DNA of 64,000 nucleotides from Dehalococcoidia bacterium (GTDB lineage: Bacteria > Chloroflexota > Dehalococcoidia > E44-bin15), in contig DATKYK010000016.1 of assembly GCA_035528575.1 (NCBI GenBank), positions 1 through 64,000 on the forward strand, given 5' to 3'. The position numbers and the translations under genes are program-made. Each line of letters begins with the position of its first letter. Positions within the stretch are counted from its first letter, which is position 1. This document shows, one piece after another, positions 54,129 through 62,971 of this stretch. The notes under the pieces are model-generated. The model searched no databases. It had not been told where the DNA came from and saw nothing but the letters and a program-made list of their open reading frames with translations.

Positions 54129-54744
54129 CCCATTGAGAGAGCAAGATAGTAAAATGCTCGCTAAAAAGATCAGAGAAATCCTCGCCCAGCGGGAGAAGAA
54201 GGATATTGTTCTCTGCGATGCTCCCCTGTCTCCCGCTGCAGTGCTTCTCCCCCTTTATCAGAAGCAGGGAGAATACCATATACTGCTTACCAGGCGAACT
54301 CAGAAAGTAGGGTATCATAAGGGGCAGATCTCCTTCCCCGGAGGGGCAAGCCACGAGCATGATCGAGGCCTCAGGGATACCGCCCTCCGCGAGACCTTTG
54401 AGGAGATCGGGGTGCGCCCCGAGGATGTTGAAATACTGGGGGAGCTGGACAATATGGGTACGCTTACCAGCAACTTCCTGGTCACCCCCTTCGTCGGTAT
54501 TATTCCCTACCCCTACGAGCTCACAGTCAACCAGGATGAGATAGAGGAGCTGGTAGAGGTGCCACTATCGGCACTGGCAGATGAAAAGAACCACAAGGAG
54601 GAAGTCTATATTATCGAGGGAATTAAATTCAAGGCCATGATGTTTGATTATCAAGGCCATGTAATCTGGGGTGCTACGGCACGGATCCTAGAACAGTTCC
54701 TCGACCTGCTTTTTCCGATTATTCAGAATGTACAAAATAGGTAA
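54112..54744 (+). CDS. CoA pyrophosphatase, Nudix family (NudL-like)
   Basis: This 210-residue Nudix hydrolase has the CoA-specific signature LLTRRTQKVGYHKGQISFPG near 57-76 followed by the Nudix box GGASHEHD...ALRETFEEIG. It would cleave CoA and its esters to 4'-phosphopantetheine and 3',5'-ADP. The GTG at 54112 overlaps the upstream gene; an ATG two codons later is an alternative. Together with coaE it would let the cell both make and turn over CoA from one operon. Confidence 0.9.
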   Translation: MTMADNPLREQDSKMLAKKIREILAQREKKDIVLCDAPLSPAAVLLPLYQKQGEYHILLTRRTQKVGYHKGQISFPGGASHEHDRGLRDTALRETFEEIGVRPEDVEILGELDNMGTLTSNFLVTPFVGIIPYPYELTVNQDEIEELVEVPLSALADEKNHKEEVYIIEGIKFKAMMFDYQGHVIWGATARILEQFLDLLFPIIQNVQNR

Positions 54745-54844
54745 AAGTAGTGATTATAACTGCTTCATTGACCTATCATTTGAGCCCACAGGATATAGTT
54801 ACTGCGTTATTCCAAGAGAAGTGCTGTAGAAAGAGCGTAAAATA

Positions 54845-54877
54845 GAAAAGGGGGCGAGCACTCGCCAGCCCCCTTTC
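54845..54877 (-). terminator. Rho-independent terminator of hsp20
   Basis: AAAGGGGGC (54847-54855) pairs with GCCCCCTTT (54868-54876) across a 12-base loop. On the minus strand the stem is followed by a T-rich tract. It lies just after the end of hsp20 and may also serve the opposite strand. Confidence 0.75.
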
Positions 54878-54895
54878 AATAGGCCATCGAAATTA

Positions 54896-55375
54896 TTATT
54901 TCTTCTCCTTTTTCTCCCCTTCGATAGCCTTCTTAGCCTTGACCTCGATAGTCTTTGGCTTCGCCTCCTGGGCTCTGGGAATGGTAATGGTGAGGATGCC
55001 ATCATCAGCGGTGGCCTCTGCCTTATCGGTCTGGAGGGCATGAGGAATGCTTATGGAGCGAACGAAGCTACCATGGTGATGCTCCCGGTATAGGTAGTCC
55101 TCGCCCTTCACCTCCTCCGACCCATTGGTCTTGCCCTTTATGGTGAGAGTGTCATCGGCTATATTGATATCGACATCCTCGGGCTTCACCCCGGGAAGGG
55201 ATGCTTTTACCACCACTTCGTTGGGTGTCTGATACATATCAATAGGCGGCTGTCCTCTCTCGCCAAAGAGCGCTAAAGCACGAGAAGGTCTCACGAAGCT
55301 TTCCTCAAAGACCCGATCCATTGCCTGGCGCATAGTCATAAGGTCCCTGAAGGGCTCCCAGCGTACAAGGTTCAT
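54896..55375 (-). CDS. Hsp20 small heat-shock protein
   Basis: This 159-residue alpha-crystallin domain chaperone has the N-terminal FRDLMTMRQAMDRVFEE, the core strand PNEVVVKASLPGVKPEDVDI and the GVLTITIPR-type block (DGILTITIPRAQE), then a Lys-rich tail. It holds unfolding proteins for refolding by other chaperones. The start is preceded by a perfect AAGGAGGTGA and a consensus promoter, divergent from the dnaJ-like gene. Confidence 0.95.
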   Translation of the reverse strand: MNLVRWEPFRDLMTMRQAMDRVFEESFVRPSRALALFGERGQPPIDMYQTPNEVVVKASLPGVKPEDVDINIADDTLTIKGKTNGSEEVKGEDYLYREHHHGSFVRSISIPHALQTDKAEATADDGILTITIPRAQEAKPKTIEVKAKKAIEGEKKEKK

Positions 55376-55408
55376 CTAATTCACCTCCTTTCCATGTTTT
55401 CTAGCAAT

Positions 55409-55437
55409 ATTATAACAACTTAATAACTGATTGTCAA
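55409..55437 (-). promoter_or_regulatory. Consensus sigma-70 promoter for hsp20
   Basis: On the minus strand TTGACA (55437-55432) and TATAAT (55414-55409) are exactly 17 bases apart. Both hexamers are perfect. The region upstream meets the divergent promoter at 55469. Confidence 0.88.
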
Positions 55438-55468
55438 GATTTATAACAGCAATTAGTAATATATACTA

Positions 55469-55497
55469 TTGACAATATCAATAATATACTTTATAAT
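55469..55497 (+). promoter_or_regulatory. Consensus sigma-70 promoter for the dnaJ-hspR-clpB operon
   Basis: TTGACA at 55469-55474 and TATAAT at 55492-55497 are 17 bases apart, both perfect, 24 bases before the start at 55521. The two -35 boxes of the divergent promoters lie in an inverted repeat ATTGTCAA-N31-TTGACAAT (55430-55476), a possible site for shared control. Confidence 0.88.
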
Positions 55498-55520
55498 AAT
55501 CATCGAAGGAAGACTTAAAT

Positions 55521-56441
55521 ATGGCAGGTAAGGACTACTATAAGATTCTCGGGTTAAACCGTAGTGCCACCGATAAGGATATAAAGCAGGCCTATCGGAA
55601 GCTGGCGCGTAAGCATCATCCCGACGTCAACCCCGGCGATAACTCGGCCGAGGCAAGATTCAAGGAGATTAACTCCGCCTATGATGTCCTCTCCGCCCCC
55701 GAAAAGAGGAAGAAATATGATAAGTACGGCGACCAATGGCAGTATGCCGACCAGTTCGAGGCTCAGCAGGGAACACCCTTCGGGGGATCCGGTGGTTTTT
55801 CTGGCTTCAAAGCCGGCCCAGGTGCTACATACGAATTTGTTGACCCCTCCGATATGGGTGACCTGGGCGATCTCTTCGGGTTTGCCAGGGGATTTGGCAC
55901 CAAGACCAAAACCCGCAGGCCGAGGCGCGGCCAGGATATTGAATATGCCACCGAGGTAACCCTTGAGGAGGCCTATAGTGGCAGCACAAGGGTGGTTACC
56001 GACATGACCGGCCACCGCCTCGAGGTTAAGATACCCCCCGGGGTAAATAACGGCTCTCGGATAAAGGTGGCTGGTAAGGGTGAGCCCGGCATAGGCGGCG
56101 GCCCCAGCGGAGACCTTTACCTAGTGGTCTCGGTGAAGCCTCACCAGACCTTTCAGCGCAGGGATGGCAACCTCTACGTTGAGGTTTCGGTTCCGCTTAT
56201 CGACGCTGTTCTCGGCGGTGAGGTGGAAGTGTCCTCGCTGAAGGGTAAGCTCTCCCTTAAAATCCCACCGGAGACTCAGAATGGAAAGGTATTTCGACTT
56301 GCGGGACAGGGTATGCCCAAGATAGGCGCTAACAAAAAGGGTGACCTCTTAGCCAAAGTGAATGTGATGCTGCCCCAAAAGCTAACCGACAAGGAAAAAG
56401 AGCTATTCAGTCAATTCAGGCAGTTGCGCAAGAAAGAATAG
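55521..56441 (+). CDS. DnaJ-like chaperone (CbpA type)
   Basis: This 306-residue J-domain protein has the HPD motif in KHHPDVNPG near 32-40, a Gly-rich linker (GTPFGGSGGFSGF) and the C-terminal substrate-binding domains (VKIPPGVNNGSRIKVAGKG and LKIPPETQNGKVFRLAG). The zinc-finger repeats of full DnaJ are absent, so it is a CbpA-type co-chaperone for DnaK. It is first in an operon with hspR and clpB. Confidence 0.93.
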   Translation: MAGKDYYKILGLNRSATDKDIKQAYRKLARKHHPDVNPGDNSAEARFKEINSAYDVLSAPEKRKKYDKYGDQWQYADQFEAQQGTPFGGSGGFSGFKAGPGATYEFVDPSDMGDLGDLFGFARGFGTKTKTRRPRRGQDIEYATEVTLEEAYSGSTRVVTDMTGHRLEVKIPPGVNNGSRIKVAGKGEPGIGGGPSGDLYLVVSVKPHQTFQRRDGNLYVEVSVPLIDAVLGGEVEVSSLKGKLSLKIPPETQNGKVFRLAGQGMPKIGANKKGDLLAKVNVMLPQKLTDKEKELFSQFRQLRKKE

Positions 56442-56527
56442 AAACGGTAACACGCCAAATAGTGAGAATGAAGGACATTGTAAGAAGGTTGGGTTAGGTA
56501 AGAAAATGGAAATTGAGGGAGTTAAAA

Positions 56528-56905
56528 ATGAACTTCGATGAATCGGAACCCTGCTATGTGATCAGTGTCGTAGCCAGGATGCTCGGCGTTCATGCACAGA
56601 CCCTACGCTACTATGAGAAGGCGGGGATTATCGAGCCATCGCGCTCCCGGGGAAGGGTGCGTCTATACTCCAATCGAGATATCGATAAGCTGCGCCATAT
56701 CAGGACGCTAATGGACGATCTGGGAGTCAATATAGCCGGTGTAGAGGTCATCCTTCGTCTTACCGGGCGTATCGAGGCTATGGAGAAGGAGATGGAGGAG
56801 ATAGAACGTGAGATCAGGCAGCTCATGGAGGCCGGGTTGTGGCCCAGGCGTATGCTGCCAGGGACGAAGCAGCGATCACAACCGGGAAGGCAGCGACAGA
56901 GTTGA
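56528..56905 (+). CDS. hspR: MerR-family heat-shock regulator HspR
   Basis: This 125-residue regulator has the MerR helix-turn-helix: YVISVVARMLGVHAQTLRYY at about 8-27, KAGIIEPSRSRGRVRLYS, then a coiled coil (RIEAMEKEMEEIEREIRQLM). HspR represses dnaK and clpB operons in Actinobacteria and others. I chose the ATG at 56528 because GAGGGAG precedes it. It overlaps no neighbour but lies just upstream of clpB. A canonical HAIR sequence (CTTGAGT-N7-ACTCAAG) is not visible at the operon's promoter. Confidence 0.9.
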   Translation: MNFDESEPCYVISVVARMLGVHAQTLRYYEKAGIIEPSRSRGRVRLYSNRDIDKLRHIRTLMDDLGVNIAGVEVILRLTGRIEAMEKEMEEIEREIRQLMEAGLWPRRMLPGTKQRSQPGRQRQS

Positions 56906-56927
56906 TATCTATAAAAAGGAGCAATTG

Positions 56928-59357
56928 ATGCAACAGGAACGATTTACCGAAAAGGCTCAGGAAGCACTGGCTCTATCCCAGCAGCTGGCTCGTAGCTACC
57001 ACCATAGCCAGTGGGATGTGGAGCACATACTGTTGGCCTTGCTCCAGCAGGAGAAGGGCTTAACCGGTGAGCTACTGGGAAAGCTTGGGGTGAAAACCGA
57101 TGATATGCGTCGCCGCGTTGAGGAAGTGTTGCAGCAAACGCCGAAAATTTCCCATGAAGCCTCTATGATTTACACCACTCCCCGCGCGGCAAACCTCCTG
57201 CAGAACGCCGGTGCAGAGGCCGACAGGATGAAGGATGAGTTCATAGGTATCGAGCATATACTCATCTCTATGGCTTCCGAGCGCGATGGCGAGGCTGCCA
57301 GCATCCTTAGTGATTTCGGCGTTGACCAGGAGAAGCTGTACTCCGCCCTGCAGACCATCCGCGGCGGGCATCGGGCTACCGACCCCCATGCGGAGAGCAA
57401 GTACGGCGCTCTGGAGAAGTATAGCCGTGATCTCACCATGCTTGCCCGCGAGGGCAAGCTGGATCCGGTTATCGGGCGTGATGACGAGATAAAGCGGGTT
57501 ATGCAGATCCTCACCCGGCGTACCAAGAATAACCCGGTGATTATCGGGGAGGCCGGTGTGGGCAAGACCGCCATTGCGGAGGGTCTTGCTCTAAAGATCG
57601 CGGTCGATGATGTCCCCGATTCCCTCAAGGGGAAGCGGGTTATCGCCCTCGATATGGGAGCACTGGTAGCCGGCTCTAAGTTCCGCGGTGAATTCGAGGA
57701 GCGGCTCAAGGCGGTTATGGATGAGATCCGCCAGGCTCGAGGTGAGATCGTTCTCTTTATTGATGAAATGCACACCGTGGTTGGCGCCGGAGCTGCCGAG
57801 GGCGCCATCGATGCCAGCAATATGCTGAAACCGGCACTAGCCCGAGGCGAGCTCCGGTGTATCGGAGCGACCACGCTTGATGAGTACCGCCAGCACATTG
57901 AGAAGGACGCAGCACTGGCACGGAGGCTGCAACCCGTCTTTGTCGAAGAACCTAGTGTAGAGGATACAATCGAGATACTTCGCGGTCTGCGACCCCGCTA
58001 TGAGGCTCACCACAAGATACAGATAACCGATACCGCTCTTGAGGCTGCCGCCCGTCTAAGCAACCGGTACATATCTGACCGCTACCTACCAGATAAGGCT
58101 GTGGACCTCATCGATGAGGCCGCTTCCAAGCTCAGGATCGATACCGAGAGCGCCCCCGCTGATGTGAAGGAACTGGGAAAAAGGGTACAGAAGCTGGTTC
58201 GCGAGGAAGAAGCGGTATCACAACGAGGGGACTACCAGCAGGCCGCCCAGCTCAAGACGGAGCGGCTCCGCCTCGATGAGGAGTATAACCAGGCGAAGAC
58301 TAAGTGGCTCCAGGAGAAGCGGATCGACAGCGCGGTAGACGAGGAGGGCATCGCCGAACTCGTCTCCAAGTGGACCGGCATTCCGGTTTCCCGAATGCTT
58401 GAAGGTGAGGCGGATAAGCTTCTTCAGATGGAGGAGCGTATCCATGATAGAATCGTAGGACAGGATGATGCAGTTAGAGTAGTCTCGGAGGCTATCAGGC
58501 GGGCTAGAGCAGGTCTTAAAGACCCTAGGAGACCGATTGGTAGCTTCATATTCCTTGGACCAACCGGCGTCGGCAAGACAGAGCTGGCGCGTGCCCTTGC
58601 CGAGTTCCTCTTTGATGACGAGGAGTCCATGGTTCGACTGGATATGTCCGAGTACATGGAGAAGCATACCGTATCTCGCCTCATCGGTGCACCACCTGGC
58701 TATATTGGCTACGAGGAGGGTGGCCAACTCACCGAGGCAGTGCGCCGACGGCCATTCAAGGTAATCCTCCTCGACGAAGTGGAAAAGGCGCACCCCAACG
58801 TACTCAATATCCTCCTCCAGATATTGGAGGATGGAAGGCTCACCGATGGCCACGGCCGCACCGTCGATTTCAAGAACACGGTGGTTATTATGACTTCCAA
58901 CCTCGGCACCGAGGAGTTCCAGCGCCAGGCTATAGGCTTCTCACGGCAGACCAAGAGCGAGCGAGAGCGGCAGACGAATGCTATCGAGACCGCTCTCAAA
59001 CAGACCTTTCGCCCCGAGTTCCTCAACCGGCTCGACGAGGTTGTTATCTTCCAGGCACTTACCAAAGAACAGATCAAGCAGATCGTCGACCTGCTAATGA
59101 AAGATATTCAAAAACGCCTTGCCGAGCTGAATATCACTTTTGAACTTACCGAGAAGGCCAAGGACCAGCTCGCCAAGGAGGGCTTCGATCCAGCATTTGG
59201 CGCCCGCCCGCTACGCCGCACCCTGCAGCGTAAGGTGGAGAACCCGCTGTCCACAAAGATCCTACAGGGTGAGTTTAAACAGGGTGATCATGTCCTGGTC
59301 GACGCGGGAGCTGAGGGGTTAACCTTCACCACCGATCTAGCAAAGGTAGAGAGTTAA
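56928..59357 (+). CDS. clpB: ATP-dependent chaperone ClpB
   Basis: This 809-residue disaggregase has the N-terminal Clp repeat domain (about 1-145), the first AAA+ domain with Walker A GEAGVGKT near 205, a middle coiled-coil domain (about 395-505, shorter than in E. coli), and the second AAA+ domain with GPTGVGKT near 549 and Walker [12 protein letters not shown]. The start was set at 56928 ([11 protein letters not shown]), which follows AAAAGGAGC; a longer frame runs back into hspR. It works with DnaK to rescue aggregated proteins. Confidence 0.95.
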   Translation: MQQERFTEKAQEALALSQQLARSYHHSQWDVEHILLALLQQEKGLTGELLGKLGVKTDDMRRRVEEVLQQTPKISHEASMIYTTPRAANLLQNAGAEADRMKDEFIGIEHILISMASERDGEAASILSDFGVDQEKLYSALQTIRGGHRATDPHAESKYGALEKYSRDLTMLAREGKLDPVIGRDDEIKRVMQILTRRTKNNPVIIGEAGVGKTAIAEGLALKIAVDDVPDSLKGKRVIALDMGALVAGSKFRGEFEERLKAVMDEIRQARGEIVLFIDEMHTVVGAGAAEGAIDASNMLKPALARGELRCIGATTLDEYRQHIEKDAALARRLQPVFVEEPSVEDTIEILRGLRPRYEAHHKIQITDTALEAAARLSNRYISDRYLPDKAVDLIDEAASKLRIDTESAPADVKELGKRVQKLVREEEAVSQRGDYQQAAQLKTERLRLDEEYNQAKTKWLQEKRIDSAVDEEGIAELVSKWTGIPVSRMLEGEADKLLQMEERIHDRIVGQDDAVRVVSEAIRRARAGLKDPRRPIGSFIFLGPTGVGKTELARALAEFLFDDEESMVRLDMSEYMEKHTVSRLIGAPPGYIGYEEGGQLTEAVRRRPFKVILLDEVEKAHPNVLNILLQILEDGRLTDGHGRTVDFKNTVVIMTSNLGTEEFQRQAIGFSRQTKSERERQTNAIETALKQTFRPEFLNRLDEVVIFQALTKEQIKQIVDLLMKDIQKRLAELNITFELTEKAKDQLAKEGFDPAFGARPLRRTLQRKVENPLSTKILQGEFKQGDHVLVDAGAEGLTFTTDLAKVES

Positions 59358-59689
59358 TGCTAAGCACCGTAGTTTTCAATTCACTTGATATTGCAGCAAC
59401 CTTCGGAGTAAGAGGAGCGCAATAAAAGGGTACTAAACGATAAATACAACTGGGTAGGAGCTTAAGAGGGGAGTCCAGACTAGACTCCCCTCTGGCGTTG
59501 GTTTTCTATGCGCATCAGAAACGCATATCAATTTAAAATTGCTCCCCCTATACAGCCTCGGCCTCGACTTAAATCGGAGTGCCGGTGATAGGTTAAGGAG
59601 ATCGGGGTGAGACGCATGAAAATCTAACAGCCTGGTATAACCACTTGACTTATGTCCCCCTTCCCGCTACGCTTTTAAAGGTAATTGGC
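59358..59689. other. Intergenic region after clpB
   Basis: About 330 bases with no gene. It holds the terminator hairpin at 59465-59493 and, at its end, the ribosome site AAGGTAA before the next start. Confidence 0.5.
59465..59493 (+). terminator. Terminator-like hairpin of the clpB operon
   Basis: AGAGGGGAGTC (59465-59475) pairs perfectly with GACTCCCCTCT (59483-59493) over 11 bases with a 7-base loop. The following tract is GGCGTTGGTTTTC, T-rich only after ten bases, so termination may be imperfect. Confidence 0.7.
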
Positions 59690-60310
59690 ATGAACCAGTA
59701 CGACGACAGTATAGGCGTCATAGCCGAGGAAGACATCGCGCAGTTACAGAAGCGTAGCTGGATAAGGCGCCACTGGATAAGTCTTGTTTCCATCATAATA
59801 ATCATCGCCTTTAGTGCCGCCATCTATTTCACAGGGGGTCTATCAGGTGATCTCTGGGCGTATGGATATTTAGGGGTTTTCCTGGTCTCCATATTGGGCA
59901 GTGTTGTCATCCTCGTTCCTATACCGAGCATGCCTGTGGTTTTTCTCATGGGTATGATATTGAATCCCTGGCTAGTGGCGCTTATGGTTGGACTGGGTGA
60001 ACCTATCGGTGAGATCCCTACTTATTTGGCAGGCCGGGGCGGTCGTGTTTCAATGGAAAAATGGGAGAAAAAGAGATTTCTTAGTTGGCCAACAAGGTTT
60101 ATAAGGAAGAGACCTTCTCTATTTCTCTTCTTCTTTGCTTTATTGCCCAATCCTGCCTTCGATATCGCCGGCGCTACTAGCGGGGCGATGCGCTACCCGT
60201 TTTGGAAATTCCTCATATTCTTGTTTTTGGGTAAGACAGGCAAGGGCTTTATTATCGCTTTCGCCGGCTACTGGACGTTGAACCTACTGCTCAAGCTATT
60301 TATCGGTTAG
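59690..60310 (+). CDS. VTT-domain (DedA/SNARE-associated-like) membrane protein
   Basis: This 206-residue protein has five or six hydrophobic segments. The family region includes PIPSMPVVFLMGMILNPWLVA, GEPIGEIPTYLAGRGG near 105-120 and the re-entrant-type LFFFALLPNPAFDIAGATSG near 150. DedA/VTT proteins move lipids such as undecaprenyl phosphate across the membrane. I chose the ATG at 59690 (MNQYDDS) following AAGGTAATTGGC; an upstream ATG at 59645 has no signal. Confidence 0.85.
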   Translation: MNQYDDSIGVIAEEDIAQLQKRSWIRRHWISLVSIIIIIAFSAAIYFTGGLSGDLWAYGYLGVFLVSILGSVVILVPIPSMPVVFLMGMILNPWLVALMVGLGEPIGEIPTYLAGRGGRVSMEKWEKKRFLSWPTRFIRKRPSLFLFFFALLPNPAFDIAGATSGAMRYPFWKFLIFLFLGKTGKGFIIAFAGYWTLNLLLKLFIG

Positions 60311-60926
60311 GTCACTCACATCTTTCCTTTCACAAATGGGTGATAGCCTACCCACTATCAGCATGCATTTTTTCACCTCCCACTTAGTGGCTCATCCCCG
60401 CAAAAAAACACTTTCAGCATGATTCCCTTTCTTGTGCCTCCACACCAACCACCACCGATACCGCTTAATCACCCCTTGACTGACAATCCAAAATACCGAT
60501 GGGCAACTGTACCACAGAAGATGGAAATATTTGCGTCATCTGGTAACGGAGTTCGTTTATCATTGGTTTCACCAATCGCGGCTAGCCACTTTAACTGGCG
60601 TGCTCGCCTGTTTACAAATAAAAAGGGATATATATCGAATCGAACGCCTGGTTGCAATATAAACCTCCAACCACCCAAACCATATTTCTTCTCGCAACTG
60701 CAGCGAAAACAGGCAAGCGCTTATTTATAACTAGCATGCTGGAAGAGTGCACAGCGCCGCTTTGACATGTCGCCTAGTTTATGTTAATCTACGCGCATAA
60801 GTTGCCTCCCAGCAAACAAGGCAAGGCTACAATAATTCATTATCTTTATTTATCATAAAGCAGTTTTCGCTAAGTTGAGGTTGATCCGCTTTCTTGTTGG
60901 CTGGGTAGGGTGGAGGAGGTGCCTAT
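60311..60926. other. 616-base intergenic region
   Basis: Nothing coding is convincing here; open frames on both strands lack ribosome sites and family features. A candidate promoter at 60762-60790 drives the PIN-TRAM gene. The remainder looks like unconstrained sequence. Confidence 0.5.
60762..60790 (+). promoter_or_regulatory. Candidate promoter for the PIN-TRAM/ispD/ispF/cysS operon
   Basis: TTGACA at 60762-60767 and TAATCT at 60785-60790 are 17 bases apart, 137 bases before the ATG at 60927. The -35 is perfect; the -10 keeps the first two and last T. Confidence 0.55.
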
Positions 60927-61811
60927 ATGAGTTCCTCTTATGAGCGGGATCATCATCGTACCCTGCGGATTCCAACAGTTATTCTTCTCGCCGCCATTGT
61001 AGGCTTGGTTATCGCCTTGCTCCTCTCCGTGCTGCTTACATTTCCCCTTTCCATGCTCCCCGGGCTCTGGGGACAAATCACCCCGATTGCAGTCAGCCTT
61101 TTCCTCTGCATAATTATCATACCAATTTCAGTAGCACGAGGAAGGGAGCTATTCCGGATGTTTGGCATCACATTACCAGAAGGAACAAAAGGTATCGGTG
61201 GGCCATTACCTCACAATGGATCGCTCATCGTGGACACCAGCACACTCATTGATGGGCGCATCGCCGATATAGGTCAGGCTGGCTTTATTCCGGGGTCACT
61301 GATCATCCCCAGATTTATCCTCAGTGAGTTACACCACATCGCAGATTCCTACGATGCGTTGCGCCGCAATCGCGGGCGCCGGGGTCTAGAAATACTTACC
61401 AAACTGCAGCAGGATTCCAATATCCCCATCGAGATCTCTGATATTGATGCAAAGGATGTCCCCGATGCTGACGGTAAGCTTGTGAAGCTGGCAAAAGCTC
61501 TCGGTTGTGCCATTTTAACCAACGATTTCAACCTGAATCAGGTTGCGAGGATCCAGGGTGTCCGGGTACTAAATGTCAACGAGTTGGCCAATGCAGTACG
61601 GCCCGTGGTTCTGCCAGGTGAGGAGATGGCTATTCGGATCATTCAGGAGGGTAAGGAGTTCGGGCAGGGACTCGGCTTCCTTGACGATGGAACGATGATT
61701 GTGGTAGAAGACGGGCTACGCTACATCAATAACAGAATTGAAGTGGTTGTCACCAGGGTACTGCAAACTGCGGCAGGGCGAATGATCTTTGCCCACCCTA
61801 AAGCAGAGTGA
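60927..61811 (+). CDS. PIN-TRAM membrane-anchored protein (YacL-like)
   Basis: This 294-residue protein has two N-terminal membrane spans (about 13-35 and 43-68), a PIN nuclease domain (VDTSTLIDGRIADI near 97-110, FILSELHHIADS near 130-141, AILTNDFNLNQVARI near 195) and a C-terminal TRAM RNA-binding domain (GQGLGFLDDGTMIVVEDG). AGGAGGTGCC precedes the ATG. It would be a membrane-tethered ribonuclease. This gene before ispD is a common order in Chloroflexota and Firmicutes. Confidence 0.92.
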   Translation: MSSSYERDHHRTLRIPTVILLAAIVGLVIALLLSVLLTFPLSMLPGLWGQITPIAVSLFLCIIIIPISVARGRELFRMFGITLPEGTKGIGGPLPHNGSLIVDTSTLIDGRIADIGQAGFIPGSLIIPRFILSELHHIADSYDALRRNRGRRGLEILTKLQQDSNIPIEISDIDAKDVPDADGKLVKLAKALGCAILTNDFNLNQVARIQGVRVLNVNELANAVRPVVLPGEEMAIRIIQEGKEFGQGLGFLDDGTMIVVEDGLRYINNRIEVVVTRVLQTAAGRMIFAHPKAE

Positions 61812-61814
61812 GCG

Positions 61815-62489
61815 ATGGAAAAGATTGGTACCATCGTGGCTGCCGCTGGCACAGGCAGGCGAATGGGTGGGGCTGACAAGATATTCGCCAGCTTAGCCGG
61901 TAAGCCTCTCCTGGCCTACACTGTCGATGTGTTCCAGAGGTGTCCCGTAATTGACCAGATAGTCATTGTGTTGCCAAAAGACAGGCTGGATCTGGGGTGG
62001 CAACTTGCTAAGAGGTATCAGTGGTCCAAGGTGACAGATATATGTCCAGGCGGGTCACGGCGGCAGGATTCGGTAAAGGAGGGTCTGCAGAGGCTAGCTG
62101 ACTGCCAGTGGATAGTGATACACGACGGGGCTCGCCCCTGCCTTAGCCAGGAACTGATTGAGAAAGGGCTTAAAGAGGCCCGTCAGAGTGGAGCTGCCGT
62201 CCCCGCCCTGCCGGTTACCGATACTATCAAAGTTGTTTCCACAGACTCCTTCGTTGTGGAAACGCCGCTTCGTCAGCGTCTGTGGTCGGTGCAGACGCCT
62301 CAGGTATTTCGATGCGATATAATAAATGAGGCCTACCGAAAGGTTCGTGGCGATGTAACCGACGATGCCGCCTTGGTGGAGAACCTGGGGTATAAAGTCA
62401 AGGTCTATCCGGGCTCTGACACTAACATCAAGGTGACTAAGCCTGAGGACCTTTACCTAGCTGAGGCTATTATCAGGACGCAAAGCTAG
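61815..62489 (+). CDS. ispD: 2-C-methyl-D-erythritol 4-phosphate cytidylyltransferase
   Basis: This 224-residue enzyme of the MEP isoprenoid pathway adds CMP to methylerythritol phosphate. The nucleotide loop VAAAGTGRRMGGADK is at 8-22, VIHDGARPC near 103-111 and the C-terminal SDTNIKVTKPEDL near 205. It starts three bases after the PIN-TRAM gene and ends nine bases before ispF. Confidence 0.96.
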   Translation: MEKIGTIVAAAGTGRRMGGADKIFASLAGKPLLAYTVDVFQRCPVIDQIVIVLPKDRLDLGWQLAKRYQWSKVTDICPGGSRRQDSVKEGLQRLADCQWIVIHDGARPCLSQELIEKGLKEARQSGAAVPALPVTDTIKVVSTDSFVVETPLRQRLWSVQTPQVFRCDIINEAYRKVRGDVTDDAALVENLGYKVKVYPGSDTNIKVTKPEDLYLAEAIIRTQS

Positions 62490-62497
62490 ATCGAAAA

Positions 62498-62971
62498 ATG
62501 CGCGTTGGAATCGGCTATGATGTTCATCCCCTGGTCGCAGGGCGCCCCCTGGTGCTCGGCGGCGTGACTGTGACCTTCGGTAGCGGCCTCCAGGGTCATA
62601 GCGATGCCGATGTGCTAACTCATGCCATCATCGATGCCCTCCTCGGCGCTATCTCTTTAAGGGATATCGGCACCCATTTCCCCGATGCCGACCCCCAGTA
62701 TAAAGATATATCCAGCATGACCCTCCTGAATCGTGTCGGCGAAATGCTACATGATAGAGGCTTCAAGATCGAAAACATAGATGCCACCATCCTTTGTGAG
62801 CAGCCCCGTCTAGCAAATCACATCGACGAAATGCGCCGAAACATCTGCACAGCCGTTGCCATAGATATAGAACAGGTCTCGGTGAAGGCAACTACCTCAG
62901 CGGGGCTGGGCTTTCTGGGAGAAAGCAGGGGAATTGCCACACATGCGGTTGCCCTGGTTGAGAGAAAATGA
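62498..62971 (+). CDS. ispF: 2-C-methyl-D-erythritol 2,4-cyclodiphosphate synthase
   Basis: This 157-residue enzyme makes the cyclodiphosphate of the MEP pathway. The metal ligands are D8, H10 (GYDVHPL) and H42 (LTHAIID), and GHSDADV and FPDADPQYK follow. The C-terminal [21 protein letters not shown] is typical. Its stop codon overlaps the cysS start (ATGA). Confidence 0.96.
   Translation: MRVGIGYDVHPLVAGRPLVLGGVTVTFGSGLQGHSDADVLTHAIIDALLGAISLRDIGTHFPDADPQYKDISSMTLLNRVGEMLHDRGFKIENIDATILCEQPRLANHIDEMRRNICTAVAIDIEQVSVKATTSAGLGFLGESRGIATHAVALVERK

Noticed and set aside
58218-58853. Minus-strand frame opposite clpB
   Set aside because: It lies entirely within conserved AAA+ coding sequence on the other strand.
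60419-60730. Frame of 103 codons in the spacer before the PIN-TRAM gene
   Set aside because: No ribosome site and a Pro/His-rich, non-globular composition; a minus-strand frame in the same place is no better.
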